Source of the DNA: Opitutaceae bacterium
GTDB lineage: Bacteria > Verrucomicrobiota > Verrucomicrobiia > Opitutales > Opitutaceae
DNA length: 64,000 bases
Assembly (NCBI GenBank): GCA_016711225.1
Contig: JADJTK010000028.1
Location: forward strand, 1 to 64,000
Direction of reading: 5' to 3'
Numbering within the stretch: position 1 is the first letter of the stretch; each line of letters starts with the position of its first letter. Both the position numbers and the translations under genes were made by a program. Positions 52,107-60,403 of this stretch are shown in pieces. The notes beneath the pieces were generated by a model. The model was given only the letters and a program-made list of their open reading frames with translations. It ran no database searches and was not told the origin of the DNA.

Positions 52107-53123
52107 ATGACAAACGACTTTCTGGAGACCGCTCGCGAGCTCTTGTGCCGATTGGGCGAGACTATTCGAGACCGGGTCGTCGAGGCGCGGGCGCGGTGCA
52201 GCGCGGCGGAGCTCTCGGCAGTGGCGGCCGTGACTGCGGCCGACACCATCTACGCGGTCGACAAGGTGGGCGAGGCGGCGATCGTCGCCTGGTTCGCCGC
52301 GCACTGGCCGGCGGATGAACCAGTCGAGGTGGTGATGGAAGGGCTCGAGGATGGTGACTCGCTGACCTTTCCGCGCGGCAGCGCGGTGGAGATAACCCGG
52401 TGGAAGGTCATTCTCGACCCGATCGACGGCACCCGAAACCTGATGTACGACAAACGCCCGGCCTGGTCCTTGGCGGCGCTCGCGCCCCAGCGCGGGGCGG
52501 CAACCCATCTGGGCGACGTCGTGGTGGCGGTGATGACGGAGCTGCCCACGCTCAAGCAGTGGCGCAGCGACCAGGTGAGTGCGGTACGCGGGGGCGGACT
52601 GCGGGCTGAGGCGATGGATTTGCTGCGCGGCGGGCGACGACCGCTGGAGCTGCGACCCTCGCAGTCGGTGGATTTTCGCCACGGGTTTGCATCGGTGGTC
52701 AAATTCTTCCCCGAGGGCAAGGCGCTCACCGCGCGCTTCGAGGAGGAGCTGTGGCGGCGCGTGCTCGGCACCGGCGTGGCGGTGGCGCCGACTCCGCTTT
52801 TCGACGACCAGTATCTGTGTTCGGGCGGCCAGATCTATGAACTGCTCGCCGGCCGCGACCGGATGGTCGCCGATCTGCGGCCGTTGGTGTTCCGGAAGCT
52901 CGGCCTCGTCTCCCCGCTGGCCTGCCATCCCTACGACATTTGCACGGCGTTGCTGCTGCAGGAGGCGGGCGGGGTGGTGGAGCAGCCGGATGGGGCGCCG
53001 CTGGCGGCCCCCCTGGATACGACGACGCCCGTGGGCTGGGTGGGCTATGCCAACCCGCGGTTGGCCGAGCAGGTGCGGCCCGTGTTGCGGGAGCTGTGCG
53101 ACGAATTGTTGGGCGGAACCTGA
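52107..53123 (+). CDS. Inositol monophosphatase-family phosphatase
   Basis: 338 residues of the Mg-dependent FIG fold. The second metal motif is KVILDPIDGTRNLMYDKRPAWSLAALA (WxxDPxDGT type). VMEGLEDGDSLTFP supplies the first Glu of the metal site, and LACHPYDICTALLLQEAGG corresponds to the C-terminal Asp motif (WDxAAG in the usual form). Substrates of the family include inositol phosphate, 3'-phosphoadenosine 5'-phosphate and sugar phosphates. At the edge of a glycan locus a sugar phosphate is plausible. It is longer than classical IMPases (about 270 residues) through insertions around 150-230. Confidence 0.8.
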   Translation: MTNDFLETARELLCRLGETIRDRVVEARARCSAAELSAVAAVTAADTIYAVDKVGEAAIVAWFAAHWPADEPVEVVMEGLEDGDSLTFPRGSAVEITRWKVILDPIDGTRNLMYDKRPAWSLAALAPQRGAATHLGDVVVAVMTELPTLKQWRSDQVSAVRGGGLRAEAMDLLRGGRRPLELRPSQSVDFRHGFASVVKFFPEGKALTARFEEELWRRVLGTGVAVAPTPLFDDQYLCSGGQIYELLAGRDRMVADLRPLVFRKLGLVSPLACHPYDICTALLLQEAGGVVEQPDGAPLAAPLDTTTPVGWVGYANPRLAEQVRPVLRELCDELLGGT

Positions 53124-53460
53124 GCGACCGCCTAAGGCAGAACGCAGAAGGAAGAATGCGGAAGGCCGAGTGAGCCGTGGACGGTGAACTGTGGACAGTG
53201 GACGACAGACCACGAACCGTGGACGCCTCAGGCGGATCGGCCGGATCCAACGAATACGACCGATCGAACGATCATCCAAACCGAAGCCGAGCAGAGGCCG
53301 AGCTAGAGCAGGAGAGCCCTCGATTCCCGCTACTCGGCGAGCAGGAACAGGAGAGCAGGCGGGGGCGCTCGCTACCCGATACCCGCTGCTCGGTGAACAG
53401 GAGCAAGAGCAGGAGCAAGAGCAAGAGCAGGAGAGTTGGAGGCCCCGCCCCGCCCGCGGC
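53124..53460. repeat. Intergenic simple-sequence region (GTGGAC and GAGCAG families)
   Basis: 53124-53170 is a GAAGAATGCGGAAGG-like run. 53170-53226 repeats GTGGACGGTGAACTGTGGACAG units. 53285-53435 contains two imperfect copies of a segment with CTACTCGGCGAGCAGGAACAGG, followed by hexamers GAGCAG/GAGCAA. The same families occur beside uvrC and at 8.56 kb. No gene is supported. Confidence 0.7.
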
Positions 53461-54786
53461 TCAGAGGTGGACGGTGCGCACGCCGGTGGCTTTGGCCTTG
53501 TCGAAGTTCACGTCCCGCTCGATGACGCGGCCGTTGGTGAGGGTGACCTTCAGGTGGTAGATGCCATAGAAGCCGCGAAAGCCGACCTCGCCCTCTCGGT
53601 TGGCGGTGGCGTTGCCGCGGGTGGTCCAAACTTCGCGGAGCAAATGCGAGACGCGCCGGCCGGCCTCGGTGGGCGTGCCGTCGGCGGCGACTAGGGCGGC
53701 ATCGGGCCCCATCCAGTGGGCGCCGGCCTGGAAGCCCCAGAGCATGACCGCACCGACGCCCGGATGGCCGAAGCCGACGCGGAAGAGGATATCGAGGGCT
53801 TCGGCACGTTGGGTGGCATCGGGCATCTTCGCGCTGGCTTCGGTGAGATGGATCGGCAGGCCGGTGGCGTTGTGGAGCTTGTCGAGAGTCTCGATGAACT
53901 GTTCGGGCGAGAGCGGCTGCTGGAGGAGCCACTCCGGGCGTTTGTCCGTTTCGCGATCGGAGATGGCGCCGGGGATGAGGCGGTCGAGATCATGCGACTG
54001 CACGCCGATGCCACCGACCGGTGCTCCGAGCGCCTGCAGTTCGCGGATGAGGGCGAGGTAGCGGTCGGTCTTCTCGGGGCTACCAAGGATGCCGTATTCA
54101 TTGACGAAGAGCACCGCCTTCGGGTCGAGGGCGGCGGCCTTCTTGAACATGCCGGCTATGCCGGCGCGGCCGATGCGGTCGAGGTAGACGGAGCCGTCGA
54201 GTTGCTCGTTGTCCACGTCCCAGGCCACGAGGCGGCCGGCGTAGCGGCCGGCGGCGGCTTTCAGGCGGGCGTCGATCGCCTTGGCAAATTCGGCGTCCTT
54301 CAGCTCCTTGAGCCAGGGCTGGGTATACTCGGCCTTCTCCCAGAACAGGCAGTGGCCGCGCATGCGCAGATTGTTCTTTTCGGCAAAGGCGAGGAGGGCG
54401 TCGGCGTCCGCGTATTTGTTGTCCCCCTGTTTCACATCGGTGTAGTACCCCTTCATCTCGTTCTCGCAGACGAGCGCGCTGAAGTTTTCTAGGTTGAAGC
54501 GGCGGTAGGCCTCGCCCTTCGCGGTGCGGTCGGCGAAGGGTTTGGAGGCGATGGCGGTGCCGAAAAGAAAGTCGTGGCGTTTGAGCTGGTATTCAATCTT
54601 CGCGCCCCGAAGGGGACGGCTGGCCGTGTCGACGAGCCGAAGGGCGAAGTCGCCCTTGCGGACTTGTTCGATGCGGGCGTCGGAGTCGCTGCGCCAATCG
54701 GCGCGGACCGAAGCCGGCAGTAGGCAGGAGAGGGCGACCATGGTGCCAAGTCGCAGGGAGCGGGTGAGGAGTGACGTGAGATGCAT
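53461..54786 (-). CDS. GH10 endo-beta-1,4-xylanase, secreted
   Basis: 441 residues from ATG 54786; upstream open frame is rejected because this ATG precedes a signal peptide (TMVALSCLLPASVRA). A short N-terminal sandwich (DFALRLVDTASRPLRGAKIE) leads into the GH10 barrel: FLFGTAIASKPF, SALVCENEMKGYYTDV, NNLRMRGHCLFWEKAE, LVAWDVDNEQLDG with acid/base Glu194, and GLPIHLTEASAKMP with nucleophile Glu316. The usual WDVVNE is WDVDNE here. The enzyme cuts xylan main chains and would pair with the CE15 esterase at 4970-6433. The final 60 residues form a small beta extension. Confidence 0.88.
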   Translation of the reverse strand: MHLTSLLTRSLRLGTMVALSCLLPASVRADWRSDSDARIEQVRKGDFALRLVDTASRPLRGAKIEYQLKRHDFLFGTAIASKPFADRTAKGEAYRRFNLENFSALVCENEMKGYYTDVKQGDNKYADADALLAFAEKNNLRMRGHCLFWEKAEYTQPWLKELKDAEFAKAIDARLKAAAGRYAGRLVAWDVDNEQLDGSVYLDRIGRAGIAGMFKKAAALDPKAVLFVNEYGILGSPEKTDRYLALIRELQALGAPVGGIGVQSHDLDRLIPGAISDRETDKRPEWLLQQPLSPEQFIETLDKLHNATGLPIHLTEASAKMPDATQRAEALDILFRVGFGHPGVGAVMLWGFQAGAHWMGPDAALVAADGTPTEAGRRVSHLLREVWTTRGNATANREGEVGFRGFYGIYHLKVTLTNGRVIERDVNFDKAKATGVRTVHL

Positions 54787-55120
54787 AGGTGGGGTGAGGA
54801 CCTCGACGGGACGTCGAAATGGTCGCGGCACAAAAAGGCATCTGCTCCAACAATAGCACGGAAGGCGACGATGGCGTCCGGGCGATGATCGCGTAGTTGA
54901 TCCGCGGTGCCGGCCGCGGCTCGCCGCCCATGGCGAGGGTCGGGCTGCGGGCCTTGTCTTCGGAAACCGGCAAGGGCGGAAGAAATCGATTTCTCTATGA
55001 CAACTCATAATCAAGCACTTGAAGCCGACCGATTCCCGCCAATTCCCGCCCAGCGGGCGCGCACGATCTGGGCAAACCGGTGGCAATGATGACCGGCCCG
55101 GAACACATAGCCTGCCCGCC
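54787..55120. other. 334-bp gap between the xylanase gene and the hicBA remnant
   Basis: There is no gene I can support. A 30-codon frame near 55000-55089 (MTTHNQALEADRFPPIPAQR ...) resembles peptides read from integron attC-type or other repeat sequences, but no attC core sites are visible. Confidence 0.4.
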
Positions 55121-55366
55121 GTGGAGATCACATTCCAAGTTGAGCCGTGCACCGAGACCGGCGGCTTCGTCGCCCGTTGGGACGATCCGTAGGGCGGCGG
55201 CATCACGACCCAAGGCGACACCTTGGCTGATCTCCAGACTATGGTGGCTGATGCCGTGGGCGGCTATTTCGATCAGGGCAAGTCCCCGGCCCGGGTGCGG
55301 TTGCATTCCTGCGTGATTCGGAATTCGCTCTGGCGTGAGATTGCCCCGCGACATCGACGGTACTGA
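55121..55366 (+). pseudogene. hicB: hicB antitoxin with an in-frame amber stop
   Basis: From GTG 55121 the frame reads VEITFQVEPCTETGGFVARW, then TAG at 55190-55192, then continues GGGITTQGDTLADLQTMVAD and AVGGYFDQGK to TGA at 55364-55366. This is the HicB N-terminal RNase H-like fold (82 codons), split by one amber codon at position 24. It overlaps hicA by 32 bp, the normal arrangement of a hicBA operon. If the stop is real, only the C-terminal fragment could be made by re-initiation. Confidence 0.7.
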
Positions 55367-55549
55367 AGCCGTGGGAGTGTTGCAGCGGCTGGGGTTCGAG
55401 TGTCTCCGGCAATCCGGCTCTCATGTCATTCTCCGGCGCGAGGGGACCACCGTCGTCGTGCCTATGCGTCGACCGATCAAGCCTGGCACCTTGCGCGGCT
55501 TGATCGACCAAGCCGCGTCACTGTGGAGGAATTCCAACGGGCGCGCTGA
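55335..55549 (+). pseudogene. hicA: hicA mRNA interferase, frameshifted near its C-terminus
   Basis: From GTG 55335: LPRDIDGTEAVGVLQRLGFE, then RQSGSHVILRREGTTVVVPM with the catalytic His of the dsRBD-like HicA fold, and KPGTLRGLIDQAA. The family then ends TVEEFQ. That ending is present as VTVEEFQRAR-stop (TGA 55547-55549) but one frame away. Adding one G at 55513-55518 (GCGTC to GCGGTC) restores it. As given, the chain runs on into the next antitoxin and would be a 157-residue fusion. Both partners of this module are damaged. Confidence 0.75.
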
Positions 55550-55613
55550 TCAAGCGGTCCCCGGCCTGCGCAGCGTTGACGTGCAAGCTCGGGTTACTAC
55601 TTTCCGGGACAAA

Positions 55614-55808
55614 ATGACGGCGACGAATGTCATCGCGCAGATCAAGGCCATGACCGCCCGTGAGCGGCGCAAGGTGTTCCATTATGTTACGACCGAAGCG
55701 GCGCGCCATGACGATGAACTTGATCGGAAAGCACTGGCGGAGGCACGGCGCGATCCGCGTCCGCCCGTGTGCTGGGAAGACGCCAAGGCCCGCCTCGGTC
55801 TGAAATGA
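55614..55808 (+). CDS. Small antitoxin of a RelE-type module
   Basis: 64 residues from ATG 55614: MTATNVIAQIKAMTARERRK, then FHYVTTEAARHDDELDRKAL and PVCWEDAKARLGLK. A basic helical start followed by an acidic, helical toxin-binding end and a WEDAKARL-type terminus is typical of RelB/YefM-class or AbrB-like antitoxins that precede RelE toxins. It shares the frame into which hicA is shifted, but it has its own ATG and overlaps the toxin by ATGA, so I treat it as an independent gene. Confidence 0.7.
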   Translation: MTATNVIAQIKAMTARERRKVFHYVTTEAARHDDELDRKALAEARRDPRPPVCWEDAKARLGLK

Positions 55809-56068
55809 CCCGCTATGCGGTCAATCTGTCGGCCCGGGCGCTGGACTGGCTGATCGCTTGCCGCGACGCCACACTGAAGACAAGGATCTCCCGGATGGTC
55901 GATGCCTTGGCGGTGAATCCGCGGCCGCCGGGATGCAAGAAGCTGAAGGGCGAAGAGGAGGTCTGGCGCGTGCGTGTCGGTGATTACCGGATTCTGTACG
56001 AAGTGCGGGACGCGCAACTGGTGGTGCTCGTGATCGACATTGCCAACCGGGCCAAAGCCTATCGGTGA
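55805..56068 (+). CDS. RelE/ParE-superfamily toxin
   Basis: 87 residues from ATG 55805. The layout is RelE: LSARALDWLIACRDATLKTR helix, NPRPPGCKKLKGEEEVWRVRVGDYRILYEV strand pair with the basic residues and Tyr typical of the ribosome-dependent mRNases, and LVVLVIDIANRAKAYR at the end. The toxin cleaves mRNA in the ribosomal A site in studied relatives. It is intact and coupled to its antitoxin. Confidence 0.9.
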   Translation: MTRYAVNLSARALDWLIACRDATLKTRISRMVDALAVNPRPPGCKKLKGEEEVWRVRVGDYRILYEVRDAQLVVLVIDIANRAKAYR

Positions 56069-56278
56069 ATCCGGACTCATCGGTGCATCCCCTGGATCAG
56101 GCCGGATTGTTCACGGTTTCCAAGTGCGCTCGAGGAGCGGTGGGTATGGTGGACCGCAGATAGGGACGCCTGCGCCACGGCGCATGTCTCGAACTGGCGC
56201 TGCGCCGCTTCGTCTTTGGCGCTGATCGCTAGTCCTGTGGTGATGCGGGCCGGGACCGCGCCGGAGTCGTTGAAATAT

Positions 56279-56352
56279 TGGTGCGGGCGGAGGGAATCGA
56301 ACCCTCGTAGCCAGCTTGGAAAACTGGCGTTCTACCACTGAACTACGCCCGC
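56279..56352 (-). tRNA. tRNA-Gly (anticodon TCC)
   Basis: Read on the minus strand: acceptor GCGGGCG paired with CGCCCGC, D arm GTTC-AGTGGTA-GAAC, anticodon stem CCAGT/GCTGG with loop TTTCCAA, T arm GAGGG-TTCGATT-CCCTC, discriminator A and an encoded CCA. The anticodon TCC reads GGA (and GGG). All stems are complete. Confidence 0.96.
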
Positions 56353-56437
56353 AAAGGCGCCTAACGGCATCGCGACAAGGGCAGCGGCGTTTCCCGGGAG
56401 GGTCAAGCCCGTTGCGCAAACCCGCGCTTTTGCGCTC

Positions 56438-57019
56438 TCAACGTTGGTTGATGGGACGGGGATCGAAGACGATCGGCCGGCCGGTGGTGGGCTCGTTGCG
56501 CAGGTCGCGGCGCAGGGCGCGGGCTTCGGCGGGGTCGACGCCGGCCACGAGGCGGGCGAGGCCGTTGATCCGCTCTTTGTAGAGGCGATTCTTGCGTTCC
56601 AGGTAGGCCTCGCGGGCCCGTTGGGCTTGAGTCATGCCGCCGCCGATGGCGATTCCTCCGGGCAGGGGCAGCGCCAAGGTGTAACGATTGAGAAAGCACC
56701 GGTCGAAGGTCGAGAGCTCCCGCTTCACGAGCTCCTTGTCGTAGGCCCCCTTCTGGTAGAGTGAATCCTCCGCCATGCGCTGCAGCGCTCGCTCCTGGAC
56801 GGTGAAGGGCGCCAGCACGACCAGTTCGGGGTCGGCGTCGGCGGCCGCTTTGGCGGTGGCGCGAGCGGCGGCCAGGGCGGCGGCCTCGACGGCAGCGCGG
56901 TCGTGTTCCTCCGCGGAGTAGGCGGGCAGCTTGTCCCGGACGGCCCGGCGCATCGCGGACTCGGCGTGGAGGGGCAAGGCCGTGGCGAGCAGGACCGGCA
57001 GGATCAGGAGGCGCTTCAT
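56438..57019 (-). CDS. Exported protein of unknown function, Ala-rich
   Basis: 193 residues from ATG 57019 (a longer frame to 57055 lacks family support). The start MKRLLILPVLLATALPLHAES is a signal peptide. The mature part begins with an Ala/Arg/Glu-rich helix (AEEHDRAAVEAAALAAARAT), then ELVVLAPFTVQERALQRMAE, a Gly-rich turn (LPLPGGIAIGGGM), and a basic end. I do not recognise a family. It is followed by a small membrane protein gene after a 120-bp gap on the same strand. Confidence 0.65.
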   Translation of the reverse strand: MKRLLILPVLLATALPLHAESAMRRAVRDKLPAYSAEEHDRAAVEAAALAAARATAKAAADADPELVVLAPFTVQERALQRMAEDSLYQKGAYDKELVKRELSTFDRCFLNRYTLALPLPGGIAIGGGMTQAQRAREAYLERKNRLYKERINGLARLVAGVDPAEARALRRDLRNEPTTGRPIVFDPRPINQR

Positions 57020-57140
57020 GAGGGGCGGAGTAGTGGCAGCGGCCAACCGATGCAACCGATCGTGGTTGAGCGGTTGCCCGGTGGTCGCGCTTGCGACCGA
57101 CCGCAGGATGAACGGTTCCGCCGGCTGCGTGTCCTGACGC

Positions 57141-57407
57141 TCAGAACATCGAGAGGGCCTGCGCGCTCTCGATCACGACCCAGGCGAACCCGGCGACGGC
57201 GGCCCAGGTGAACGCCGCCATCACCACCCGGCGGCGACGCAGCGAGCGTTCATAGGCATCGGGATTGACCCGGCGGAAATGAGTCCCCTGCAGGAAGCTC
57301 AGGAACTGGCCGTTGGTCGTCCGCCCCTGGCCGGGGCGCCGGTGCAGGCACGGTCCGGCCCGGTGGGCAGGACGGCGCAGCAGCACGGTTGACAGCCAAT
57401 GGATCAT
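57141..57407 (-). CDS. Small protein with one C-terminal membrane helix, unknown function
   Basis: 88 residues. The first 30 residues are basic and poorly constrained, so the true start may be internal (near GRTTNGQFLSFLQGTHFRRV). The C-terminus VVMAAFTWAAVAGFAWVVIE is a membrane helix preceded by RSLRRRR, which sets the N-terminus in the cytoplasm. It is divergent from lysA. I do not recognise a family. Confidence 0.45.
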   Translation of the reverse strand: MIHWLSTVLLRRPAHRAGPCLHRRPGQGRTTNGQFLSFLQGTHFRRVNPDAYERSLRRRRVVMAAFTWAAVAGFAWVVIESAQALSMF

Positions 57408-57493
57408 CGCCCTTCTGATTTCGTCTTTTCGGGCCGTTTCTCAAGGTAAAACTTCTGTTGTGACGTCCTCTTAACCTGCTTTTCAAAAACGCG

Positions 57494-58795
57494 ATGCACC
57501 TCTTCCATTACGTTGGCAACGCCCTGCACTGCGAGTCCGTCGATTTGGCCGCGATCGCGCGGCTCCATGGCACGCCCACTTACGTCTACAGTGCTGCCTC
57601 GATGGAGGCCAATTACCGCCGCTTGGCCACCGCGTTGCCCGGCCTCGACGTGCGCGTGTGCTATGCGATGAAGGCCAACGGCAGCCTCGCGGTGGCGCGC
57701 CTCTTCGGCAACCTCGGTGCCGGGTTCGACTTCGTGAGCGGCGGCGAGATCCGCCGGGCGCAGGCGGCCGGTTGCGACGTCACCGGCAGCGTCTTTGCGG
57801 GTGTGGGCAAGACCGAGGCCGAGGTCCGTCACGCCCTGGAGGCGGGCCTCTACGGTTTCCATGTCGAGAGCGAGCCGGAGCTGGCGCGCCTCAACCACAT
57901 CGCCGGGTTGATGGGGCGCAAGGCCCCCGTCGCCTTTCGGGTGAATCCCGACGTCGATGCTGGTACCCATGCCAAAATTACCACTGGCCGCAGCGAGAAC
58001 AAGTTCGGGGTGCCGTTGCAGTTCGCCGAGCAGGCCTACGAGGCCGCCTCCCGTTTCAAGCACATCGAGATCCGCGGGGTGCAGATCCACATCGGCTCGC
58101 AGATCACCTCGGTGGGGCCCTTCGCCGCCGCCGTCGAGAAGGTGGCCCCGCTGGCCGCCCAGCTGCGTGACCGCTTCGGTATCCAGTACTTTAGCCTTGG
58201 GGGCGGCGTGGGGGTCGTCTACCAGGAGGCGCTGGCCAGCGGCGCCCAAGCCTGGTGGGACGCCCGTCCGGTCGCCGAGCGCCCGCTCACGCCGGAGGCC
58301 TACGGGGCGGCGGTCGCGCCGGTGTTGCGCGGCCTCGGCCTGCGGATCCTCCTGGAGCCGGGCCGCTTCCTGGTGGCCAATGCCGGGGTGCTGCTCTCGC
58401 GCGTCGAGTATCTGAAGCGCGGTCACGGGCGGAACTTCCTCATCGTCGACGCCGGCTTCAACGACCTGGTGCGCCCGGCGATGTACGAGGCCTACCACGA
58501 GATCGTGCCCTTGGCGCGCGACGCCTCCCGCCCGGCCCTCACTGCCGACATCGTGGGCCCGATCTGCGAGAGCGGCGACACCTTCGCCAAGGAGCGCACG
58601 CTCCAGCAGGTGGGCGAGGGTGAGCTGCTGGCGTTCATGAGCGCGGGCGCCTACGGCTTTGCCATGGCCAGCCGCTACAACGCCCGCCCGCTCGCCGCCG
58701 AGGTGATGGTGCGCGGCACCAGTTTTGAGCTGGTCAACGCCCGCGAGACCTACGCGCAGATGTTCGCCAACGAGAAGCTGCCGTCCTTCCTGTAG
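57494..58795 (+). CDS. lysA: Diaminopimelate decarboxylase
   Basis: 433 residues of a fold-III PLP enzyme that converts meso-diaminopimelate to lysine, the last step of the pathway. PLP Lys60 is in VCYAMKANGS. HIGSQITSVGPF, SLGGGVGVVY, LLEPGRFLVANAGVLL and GPICESGDTFAKERTL (catalytic Cys) are all canonical. The start MHLFHYVGNALHCESVDL is typical of LysA. It is transcribed alone. The minus-strand frame opposite it is an artefact of codon bias. Confidence 0.95.
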   Translation: MHLFHYVGNALHCESVDLAAIARLHGTPTYVYSAASMEANYRRLATALPGLDVRVCYAMKANGSLAVARLFGNLGAGFDFVSGGEIRRAQAAGCDVTGSVFAGVGKTEAEVRHALEAGLYGFHVESEPELARLNHIAGLMGRKAPVAFRVNPDVDAGTHAKITTGRSENKFGVPLQFAEQAYEAASRFKHIEIRGVQIHIGSQITSVGPFAAAVEKVAPLAAQLRDRFGIQYFSLGGGVGVVYQEALASGAQAWWDARPVAERPLTPEAYGAAVAPVLRGLGLRILLEPGRFLVANAGVLLSRVEYLKRGHGRNFLIVDAGFNDLVRPAMYEAYHEIVPLARDASRPALTADIVGPICESGDTFAKERTLQQVGEGELLAFMSAGAYGFAMASRYNARPLAAEVMVRGTSFELVNARETYAQMFANEKLPSFL

Positions 58796-59047
58796 CAGGC
58801 GGCGGCATTCCTCGGCCTTCGCTTTTGCTGCTTGGGGTGGGCGCCCGTTGGCTGCCGGGTTCACGCTCAGGCGGGATCATCCGTTTCTCGTAGCTGGATG
58901 ACGAAGTCATTCAGCTGGGGGCGAGCCTCCGCGCCGGGCGGATACACCACCTGGTGAGCTGCGCCGATTATTGACTCGGCTCGGGCGGAGCCTTGCCCCC
59001 CAGTGAGGGATGTCGCGCTGGGGCGAGGGTCCGCCGCGACGCCCTCT

Positions 59048-59469
59048 TCACCGCACCGGCACAACGACGATCTCGACGCTGCCCGGATTGCCGCGGGTGA
59101 GCACCGGGACGGGACGCGTCGTGTTAAAGAGTACCCGGCCGCCGGCGACGATGCGTGCCTCCATCCCGTAGCCGAGGTTGCGGTCGATGGCCTTGGGGTC
59201 GTGGCGGATGAAAAACTCCAGCGGCATGCTCACCGGGCGCGCGTAGTTCTCCTCGACAATCACCTTGGCCGCCATGCCCTCGCGGGTGAGCTCGACCAGC
59301 TTGAGCTCGAAGACGGCCTCCGGCGGTAATTGGACGTTGGTGATGTACATCACCGTGCCTCCACTCCCGGCCCGGCGGGGCGCTTGGGCTTTTCGGCATG
59401 CGTGCAACCGGTGAACAGCAGGCCGGCGAGGAGGGCGGTCAGGGCGAGGAAGGGGCGCAGGTTCAGCAT
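59048..59469 (-). pseudogene. YbaY-like lipoprotein, frameshifted after the signal peptide
   Basis: ATG 59469 starts MLNLRPFLALTALLAGLLFTGCTHAEKPKR, a lipoprotein signal with lipobox LFTGC. In another frame follows GTVMYITNVQLPPEAVFELK, then VIVEENYARPVSMPLEFFI and YGMEARIVAGGRVLFNTT to the stop at 59048, a YbaY-type beta-sandwich. Adding one base in the C-run at 59357-59362 joins them as PGVEGTVMYITN. The intact protein would be about 140 residues, an outer-membrane-linked lipoprotein of unknown exact role. As given, only the signal part would be made. Confidence 0.72.
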
Positions 59470-59799
59470 GGGGCGAGCCCAACGGTTTCCCCCGGACGAG
59501 GCAAACGGGAAGCGGCCCTCGGTCACGGGGCGGCATGGTCGGTCCGTGACCGGGGCCGAACGGCGCGTCGGGGGTGGGGGGGCCGTTTGACTCTCGCGCG
59601 AAGCATGCCGCTGGGGGGAAGTTGCCCAGAGCCACGAGGCGGCTAGATCGTCGGGGTATGGTTCCGGGCGGGGCGAATGCCGTTGCGCGATCGGCCGGCT
59701 CAGGCCGACGGGGAGTCCCCTCACCCTTTTGCTCGTCTCCTCACGTGAGTGAAACTTCGGGTTGAAGCCGGCGGCTGTCCGCATACTGCTTGGCCCGCC
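59470..59799. other. 330-bp gap between the lipoprotein gene and purE
   Basis: This divergent promoter region holds no gene I can support. No repeats of the other families are seen. purE may start inside it at GTG 59749. Confidence 0.45.
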
Positions 59800-60318
59800 G
59801 TGACCGAAAAACCCTCCGCACCCTTCACCGCCACCGGCCGACCGCTCGTCGGCATCGTCATGGGCAGCACTTCCGACTGGCCCGTCATGGAAGCTGCCGC
59901 CCGCCTGCTCGACGAGTTTGGCATCGCCACCGAACGCCGCGCCCTGAGTGCGCACCGCACGCCCGACGCTGCCCTGGATTGGGGCCGCGGCGCTGGCCAA
60001 CGCGGGCTTAAGGTCATCATCGCCGCCGCCGGCGGCGCCGCCCATCTGGCGGGCGTGATGGCCGCCGTCACCCCGCTGCCGGTTCTTGGGGTGCCGATGG
60101 AGTCGGCTGCGCTCAAGGGCATGGATTCGCTTCTCTCGATGGTGCAGATGCCCGGAGGTATCCCTGTCGCCACCTTTGCGATCGGCAAGCCGGGCGCGAT
60201 CAACGCGGCGCTCTTCGCCGTGGCCACCCTCGCGCTGAGCGACGAACGCCTGCGCCAGGCCCTCGACGCCTACCGCACCGCGCAGACCAAGAAGGTGCTC
60301 GAGGCGCAGCTGCCCTGA
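59800..60318 (+). CDS. purE: N5-carboxyaminoimidazole ribonucleotide mutase
   Basis: 172 residues from GTG 59800; GTG 59749 would add 17 residues without similarity. VGIVMGSTSDWPVMEAAARL is the PurE phosphate loop, RALSAHRTPDAALDWGR holds the catalytic His, and IIAAAGGAAHLAGVMAAVTPLPVLGVPM is the second conserved block. It moves the carboxyl group from N5 to C4 in purine synthesis. SDW and AHRTP are of the class I type. No purK is adjacent. Confidence 0.94.
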   Translation: MTEKPSAPFTATGRPLVGIVMGSTSDWPVMEAAARLLDEFGIATERRALSAHRTPDAALDWGRGAGQRGLKVIIAAAGGAAHLAGVMAAVTPLPVLGVPMESAALKGMDSLLSMVQMPGGIPVATFAIGKPGAINAALFAVATLALSDERLRQALDAYRTAQTKKVLEAQLP

Positions 60319-60403
60319 GCGTCCCTGCTCGCAGCTTTCCGCCGGCTAGCGCCGCTTGAATCGACGCTGGCCGGTGCCGTTCAACCGAACCGGCGGAATC
60401 TTT

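Noticed and set aside
54998..55089. Short frame starting MTTHNQALEAD as a gene or integron attC trace
   Set aside because: 30 codons, no ribosome-binding site, and neither attC core site is visible.
55335..55808. A single 157-residue HicA-antitoxin fusion gene
   Set aside because: The normal HicA ending is present one frame away and the second part has its own ATG and ATGA-coupled toxin, so a frameshift is the simpler reading. Kept only as a finding.
57404..58864. 486-codon open frame antisense to lysA
   Set aside because: Composition is Gly/Ala/His-rich without any motif; lysA on the other strand is fully conserved. It is a by-product of GC-rich codon usage.
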